NCBI GenBank assembly: GCA_045804965.1
Contig: JBJMMD010000029.1
Coordinates: 1 to 64,000 of the forward strand
Direction: 5' to 3'
DNA length: 64,000 nucleotides
From: CAVTUU01 sp045804965
GTDB lineage: Bacteria > Chloroflexota > Chloroflexia > Thermomicrobiales > UBA6265
Part shown: positions 59,609-64,000 of the stretch, one piece after another
Position numbering within the stretch: position 1 is the stretch's first letter
How the letters are laid out: every line of letters starts with the position of its first letter
Translations under genes and position numbers: made by a program
Notes under the pieces: model-generated
Seen by the model: only the letters and a program-made list of their open reading frames with translations
Told to the model about the DNA's origin: nothing
Databases searched by the model: none

Positions 59609-60892
59609 CTAGAGATCGACGAAGTATGTTTGGCAGGCCCGGTCAATTAGAGCCTGCGAAAGTGTCGGAGGTACCCCCTGGTAGCGGGCGATGCCGACGA
59701 GTGTGCGCAAAATGTCCCGCGGATGAACCGACCGGAGCTCTCGCTTCGGTTTAACGTAGAACTCTCGAAGGACATAGACCAGACCGTTCTGATCAAACGG
59801 GATGTTTAGTTGTTCGCACTGGCGGCGAAAGATTTCGCGGAAGATCTCGACCGACGGGTTCGAGATGTGGAGTTTGTTCTGGATTCGGCGGAGGAACGCT
59901 TCGTCGACGAGGTCTTTCGGCGCCAAGTTCGTTGAAAAAACGATGAGCTGATCGAATGGGATTTCGATCTTCTTGCCGGTGTGAAGCGTCATGAAGTCGA
60001 CACGCTTTTCCAGCGGCACAATCCACCGGTTTAAAAGCTGCCGCGGTTGTACTTGCTGGCGCCCGAAGTCGTCGATGAGCAACATGCCGCCGTTCGCCTT
60101 GACCTGCAGGGGCGCCTCATAGATGCGCGCATTGATGTCGTACACGAGGTCGAGCACTTCAAGCGTCAGCTCGCCACCGGTGATGATCGCCGGTCGCTTG
60201 CAGAGCACGAAACGCCGGTCGTAGTCCTGCCTACCTTCGACTGGGATAGGCACATGGTTGTGGAGATCGAGCACCTTGATGATCTGACCGTCGACGGTGA
60301 ACGCGTGAGGAATTAGCACCGCCCCGCCGAGAAGCGGGATGATGTGTTCGGCGAGCACGGTCTTCCCGTTACCTGGAGGGCCAAACAAGAAAAGCGATCG
60401 GCCGGTGTTCACTGCCTGACCGAGGGCATCGACGATCGTTTCTTCGAGCACTAGGTCGGCGAGCGCCTCGCGCACGTCAGATGGACCGACACGGACGTCC
60501 GCGATCCGCTGCTGATAAATGACCGCTCGGTATTGGTCCAGCGTGACCGGAGCGGGACCAACATAGGTTGTGCGGTCCAAAATCTGATGGACGCGCACCA
60601 CGCCCTTCGGTGTTACGGAATATTGGTACGCGAGCTCGCCGAAACCATGGCTACCGCCGACCTCAATCAGCTCTTCTCTTTTGAGCAGCGTCAGCGCTTT
60701 ATCGATGATGCCGTAGAACGGCAAACACAACTCATCACTGATTGTCTGGGCCGTTATTTGGTTGTTGTAGTAGACGAGCTTAAGCGCGAGATCTGCGATG
60801 AAGGCGAGTTCAAGTCCCGTTTGTTCAACTGATGTTGGCTCACGCGCGACACTTGCGGCGGCTGGTGCCCGCTCTAACAGTTCCACAGCCAT
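59609..60892 (-). CDS. AAA ATPase with N-terminal winged-helix-like domain
   Basis: The 427-residue product has an N-terminal winged-helix-like part (residues about 28-110, ALKLVYYNNQITAQTISDELCLPFYGIIDKALTLLKREELIEVG) and an AAA+ module with Walker A GPPGNGKT (171-178) and Walker B GGMLLIDDFGRQQ. Sensor FSTNLAP and an arginine-rich FLRRIQNK segment are also present. Similar proteins are annotated as predicted ATPases with chaperone activity, without a defined role. It could remodel a protein complex, but neither the client nor a fixed neighbour is evident here. Confidence 0.8.
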   Translation of the reverse strand: MAVELLERAPAAASVAREPTSVEQTGLELAFIADLALKLVYYNNQITAQTISDELCLPFYGIIDKALTLLKREELIEVGGSHGFGELAYQYSVTPKGVVRVHQILDRTTYVGPAPVTLDQYRAVIYQQRIADVRVGPSDVREALADLVLEETIVDALGQAVNTGRSLFLFGPPGNGKTVLAEHIIPLLGGAVLIPHAFTVDGQIIKVLDLHNHVPIPVEGRQDYDRRFVLCKRPAIITGGELTLEVLDLVYDINARIYEAPLQVKANGGMLLIDDFGRQQVQPRQLLNRWIVPLEKRVDFMTLHTGKKIEIPFDQLIVFSTNLAPKDLVDEAFLRRIQNKLHISNPSVEIFREIFRRQCEQLNIPFDQNGLVYVLREFYVKPKRELRSVHPRDILRTLVGIARYQGVPPTLSQALIDRACQTYFVDL

Positions 60893-61097
60893 CGTCCGTT
60901 ACCGCTCCTTGGCGAGGCAGAATGAGCAGCCTCCGAATCATTGCTCAGGTGAGGGGCGATATCCGCCCTCTTCCCTCACCAGCCACGCTTAGGGACCTTC
61001 ACGTTGTCTGGCTCGACTTGAAGAGTACCAGGACCTTTCGTAGCGCCCTATAGCGCCTTGGTACCGATGCGGGAGCAGTACACTCTTGTCTCGAAGC

Positions 61098-61895
61098 TCA
61101 GTTGAGCGGAGAGCCGGATTCCGTGCACTCTTTGTCGAGTTGTGCCTTCTCCTTCGGCGTCAGGTTAACTCTTGCGATCAAGTCTGGCCTGCGCTCAGCC
61201 GTGCGCTGGACCGCTTGCGCTCGGCGCCAGGCATCGATTTGGGCATGGTGCCCGCTTAACAGGATTTCGGGCACTTTCCGACCACGAAACTCTTGCGGAC
61301 GTGTGTAGTGCGGGTACTCTACGAGTGAGTCGTCATGCGACTCGCCGACGGTTGATTCAGCGCTGATCACGCCCGGGACGAGCCGAGCAACAGCATCGAC
61401 AACGACGGCGGCCGCAAGTTCTCCGCCAGTCAAGACGTAATCGCCAATCGATAGTTCCTCGGCAGCCAAAATCTCGCGGACTCTATCGTCGATGCCTTCA
61501 TACCGACCGCATATGAGCACGACCTGATCAAACGTCGCCAAGTTCGACGCCGTTTCTTGTGAAAAGGGCCTGCCCGCCGGGGAAAGGATCAGAACCTGTG
61601 TTTGGCCTCTTGCCGCCGAGAGCAAGTCCTCGACAGCGGCGACGATTGGCGGGGCCATGAGGACCATGCCTGCGCCGCCGCCGTAAGGCGTATCGTCGAC
61701 TGTTCGATGTTTGTCGGTCGACCAGTCCCGGATGTCATGTGTGAGGATTTGGATGATCCCGCTTTGTTGCGCGCGTTTGAGGATGCTCTCGTCAAACGGT
61801 CCCGACAAAAGCGCCGGAAATAGGGTGAGGATATCGAAGCGAAGCCTGGGCCGAGGGCGGGAATGATCGTTTTGCGGTCTGCCAGACGTCGTCAC
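61098..61895 (-). CDS. trmD: tRNA (guanine37-N1)-methyltransferase TrmD
   Basis: TrmD methylates G37 of tRNA to prevent frameshifting. From GTG 61895 the 265-residue product has RFDILTLFPALLSGPFDESILKRAQ, YGGGAGMVLMAPPI, LICGRYEGIDDRVRE and the trefoil-knot S-adenosylmethionine site SIGDYVLTGGELAA. The start overlaps the upstream HAD gene stop by four bases (GTGA). The usual rpsP-rimM-trmD-rplS neighbours are absent, which is unusual. Confidence 0.94.
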   Translation of the reverse strand: MTTSGRPQNDHSRPRPRLRFDILTLFPALLSGPFDESILKRAQQSGIIQILTHDIRDWSTDKHRTVDDTPYGGGAGMVLMAPPIVAAVEDLLSAARGQTQVLILSPAGRPFSQETASNLATFDQVVLICGRYEGIDDRVREILAAEELSIGDYVLTGGELAAAVVVDAVARLVPGVISAESTVGESHDDSLVEYPHYTRPQEFRGRKVPEILLSGHHAQIDAWRRAQAVQRTAERRPDLIARVNLTPKEKAQLDKECTESGSPLN

Positions 61896-62662
61896 TTCGC
61901 AGAGCCAAGCACGTTCGGAGGTTGTACCCAAGCGGACCGGGCAAAGAGTTCAAGGATTATCGGGGCTGAACCGACGAGCGTCGATAGAGTCAAATCTGGC
62001 CGGGGAACGATGTCCTGGTCGAGCTCGGACAGTGAAACCAAAACGGTTCTCATCCCAGCTTTGCGCGCTCCGTCGACGTCGTATTGGTGGGAATCCCCGA
62101 TGTGTACACTGGTTTTCGGGTCCGCACCGAGGGCGGTTAGGGCGCTCCAGTAAATCTCAGGCCGAGACTTGTAAAAGCCTGCTGACGCGGAAGTCGTAAT
62201 CACGTCGAACTCGCCGCCGATGCCGAATCGATCGAGCGTCCAAATCAGGAAAGGATGATGGACGGCGCTTGAGATGACGCCGAGCGAAACGCCGGCGCGT
62301 TTGAGAGCGCGCACCGTCTCAATCGCCCCGGGCAGTGGCATCGTTGACGCCAATGCGGGCACCATCAGTGCGCGCACTCCCCGTTCAACTTCGTCCTCCT
62401 GAAACGGGATGTTGAGTTCATCTAGGATCGTCGCGACGCACGCTTCGGCCTTCAACTCATTTCCATGTTCGCGGATACCATGTCGTAGTTGACGATAGGC
62501 CACATCGGCCGACCAGAGCGTTTCGGGGTCGATCGTGACACCGCGATCCAATGAACGCCAGCGCAGGAAGCTAGAAACAAGCCCGTTCACTTCTATCTCG
62601 AACCACTCGTCGGCCTGCGCGAGCGTGTTGTGGAAATCAAATGTGATTGCAGCGCCAGCCAC
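61892..62662 (-). CDS. HAD-family hydrolase
   Basis: The 256-residue product has the HAD motif I ITFDFHNTL (D9 nucleophile, with H11 in the usual second acidic position), motif II in LGVISSAVHHPF, a lysine in SAGFYKSRPEIY and motif IV in VHIGDSHQYDVDGARKAGMRTVLV. H11 in place of the second aspartate is common in a subgroup of small-substrate HAD phosphatases. GTG 62662 was chosen because motif I then lies near the N-terminus and aaaggg lies eight bases upstream; TTG 62728 would add 22 residues. Coupled to trmD. Confidence 0.85.
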   Translation of the reverse strand: MAGAAITFDFHNTLAQADEWFEIEVNGLVSSFLRWRSLDRGVTIDPETLWSADVAYRQLRHGIREHGNELKAEACVATILDELNIPFQEDEVERGVRALMVPALASTMPLPGAIETVRALKRAGVSLGVISSAVHHPFLIWTLDRFGIGGEFDVITTSASAGFYKSRPEIYWSALTALGADPKTSVHIGDSHQYDVDGARKAGMRTVLVSLSELDQDIVPRPDLTLSTLVGSAPIILELFARSAWVQPPNVLGSAK

Positions 62663-62749
62663 TTCGAAAGCCCTTTCCCGTGGTGAGTCGAACCCGGGGA
62701 AAGTACCATCGTGGAGAAACGCAATCAAATGAGGTTCGTTTGGACATTC

Positions 62750-64000
62750 TTAGTCCGCCGATGCGGCCATGAGGGCGGGTTCGATACCCGGCATCGGTTT
62801 GAGAATCGCCCGTTCAAACGCTTCCACAATCGTGGGGTCGAACTGCGTGCCTGAATGCTTCCGCAATTCGCCGAGCGCAGTTTCCAGGGATAGGGCCGGT
62901 CGATAGGGCCGGTCTGACGTCATCGCATCAAACGAGTCGGCAACACAGATGATGCGAGACCCGAACGGAATGTCTTCCGCGGAGAGTCCATTCGGATAGC
63001 CTTTCCCGTCCCATCGTTCATGGTGATGGCGCACGACGATGGCGATTCGCTTATATGTTTCCAGGCGCCCAACTATGTCCGCGCCTATGGCCGAGTGTTG
63101 TTGAATATCTTGCCGTTCTTCGTCCGTGAGCGGACCTGGTTTGCGGAGCGCAGAATCCTGCGTGCCGACCTTGCCGAGGTCGTGAATACGGGCAGCGTCG
63201 ATGATCGTTTGCGCGGACATAACCGGCATGGGAGGGAGCTCATCGAGGATCGCACGAACATAATCCGTCACGCGAATTGAGTGGCGACTTGTATAGGGAT
63301 CCCGACGTTCGAGCGCATCCGCCAACCCTTCCATTGTTGCTTGGGTTTGAATCTCTACCTTGTGCAACGTGCGTTGAGCGGCGTGGGAAGCGAGGAGCGG
63401 TGCAAAGAGCACGAGAACGCCGATAGGATTAATACGCGCAATGACAGGAACGAGACAGGCCAGAGTCGGTAGACTCACAAGCACATACGTGAGACTAAAG
63501 TTGGCTTTCCACATACGGAGCGGGGTGTCGCCAACAACTGGAGCGATGATGATGGCCAGCACACCGGTATTGATGAGGCTGTAAACACTTGCAGCGAGGA
63601 TAGTGGATGCCATGGACCGCACGTTGTCAATCGGTGTGGACGCGTCGCCAGCCAGATAGAAATATGTGGACGCGCCAAGGAATGTGGCCAGACCAATGTT
63701 TGACGAGTTGACCACCACCTGTATAGGTTTGAGTTTCGCCCAAACATCGCTCGCAAGCTCAGCGGCAACGACAACTAAAGCGCCATAAAGCGGTCCAAGC
63801 GTTAAACCGCAAGCCAGCGCGAGTATTGCGCCAATTGAAATGGAGAATTGGAAGTATGGATGCGGGAAATCAATTTCAAACTTTTCGACCAGAATGATGG
63901 TCACGCCGAGAATAATTGCGGTTGCCCAATCGATGTGATTTGCAGCAGAAGGGTGCTGCCATGAATAACTCAGCACGGCAACCGACGCAGCGAACAGGAC
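62750..64000 (-). CDS. HD-GYP domain membrane protein (partial at the right edge)
   Basis: The frame remains open to the window edge, so the N-terminus is missing (the track start GTG 63976 is probably internal). About six to eight hydrophobic segments (VLFAASVAVLSYSW, ATAIILGVTIILV, SIGAILALACGLTLGPLYGALVVVAAEL and others) precede an HD-GYP domain with RHSIRVTDYVRAI, ARIHDLGKVG (H265-D266), QQHSAIGADI and VVRHHHERWDGKGYPNGLSAEDIPFGSRIICVADSFDAMTSDRPYR. HD-GYP enzymes hydrolyse cyclic di-GMP; substrate here is inferred. The sensory ligand is unknown. Confidence 0.9.
   Translation of the reverse strand, partial: VLFAASVAVLSYSWQHPSAANHIDWATAIILGVTIILVEKFEIDFPHPYFQFSISIGAILALACGLTLGPLYGALVVVAAELASDVWAKLKPIQVVVNSSNIGLATFLGASTYFYLAGDASTPIDNVRSMASTILAASVYSLINTGVLAIIIAPVVGDTPLRMWKANFSLTYVLVSLPTLACLVPVIARINPIGVLVLFAPLLASHAAQRTLHKVEIQTQATMEGLADALERRDPYTSRHSIRVTDYVRAILDELPPMPVMSAQTIIDAARIHDLGKVGTQDSALRKPGPLTDEERQDIQQHSAIGADIVGRLETYKRIAIVVRHHHERWDGKGYPNGLSAEDIPFGSRIICVADSFDAMTSDRPYRPALSLETALGELRKHSGTQFDPTIVEAFERAILKPMPGIEPALMAASAD

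Noticed and set aside
60893..61097. Possible promoter or repeat region between the AAA ATPase gene and trmD
   Set aside because: Imperfect taccagg/ccttggta and short direct repeats are present, but no hairpin or hexamer pair was strong enough.

Overview
The window is a chromosomal segment of about 59 % G+C (estimated by eye). It probably comes from a Chloroflexota bacterium, of Thermomicrobia or a related lineage. This placement is inferred from gene content: a full S10-spc-alpha ribosomal supercluster, system II cytochrome c maturation, an ImuB/DUF6504/DnaE2 mutagenesis operon, a DEDDh-GIY-YIG nuclease fusion, a tmk-darA pair, an R3H/AAA ATPase and a wHTH-AAA ATPase. No rRNA, tRNA, CRISPR array, prophage or insertion sequence was recognised.

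Region 1 (1-18580, plus strand): the 3' end of tuf, then rpsJ-rplC-rplD-rplW-rplB-rpsS-rplV-rpsC-rplP-rpmC-rpsQ-rplN-rplX-rplE-rpsN-rpsH-rplF-rplR-rpsE-rpmD-rplO-secY-adk-map-rpmJ-rpsM-rpsK-rpsD-rpoA-rplQ-truA-rplM-rpsI, closed by an intrinsic terminator. infA is absent from its usual place between map and rpmJ. A possible promoter for the alpha operon lies in the 3' end of map.

Region 2 (18600-22711): a structured stretch with no clear gene, then a minus-strand cluster of endonuclease III, histidine phosphatase, metallo-beta-lactamase-fold hydrolase, P1-family peptidase and a TIM-barrel-like unknown.

Region 3 (22799-32201, plus strand): a pyrimidine operon pyrC-carA-carB-pyrK-pyrD-cax-pyrE. 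It has a strong promoter, an intrinsic terminator just before pyrC (a likely attenuator), and a Ca2+/H+ antiporter gene embedded between pyrD and pyrE.

Region 4 (32214-47646): DNA repair and chromosome maintenance. It holds ligA with a small partner, the exonuclease/GIY-YIG fusion, a family 4 uracil-DNA glycosylase, a decayed RNase J gene, an alpha/beta hydrolase, and the dnaE2-DUF6504-imuB operon. That operon has a perfect LexA-type palindrome inside its promoter and a small inverted-repeat element inside it. ftsK, a zinc-ribbon protein and recR follow.

Region 5 (47705-64000): a double-GNAT protein, the R3H/AAA ATPase, tmk-darA and a zinc-ribbon membrane protein. Then a minus-strand run ccdA-resB-ccsA-resA-nrtR-like-nadK joins cytochrome c biogenesis to NAD(P) metabolism. 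recO, the wHTH-AAA ATPase, trmD with a HAD hydrolase, and an HD-GYP membrane protein running off the right edge complete the window.

The window is mostly housekeeping. The least ordinary parts are the LexA-controlled mutasome without imuA, the nuclease fusion, the cax insertion in the pyr operon, the regulator with a degenerate Nudix box beside nadK, and the RNase J pseudogene.
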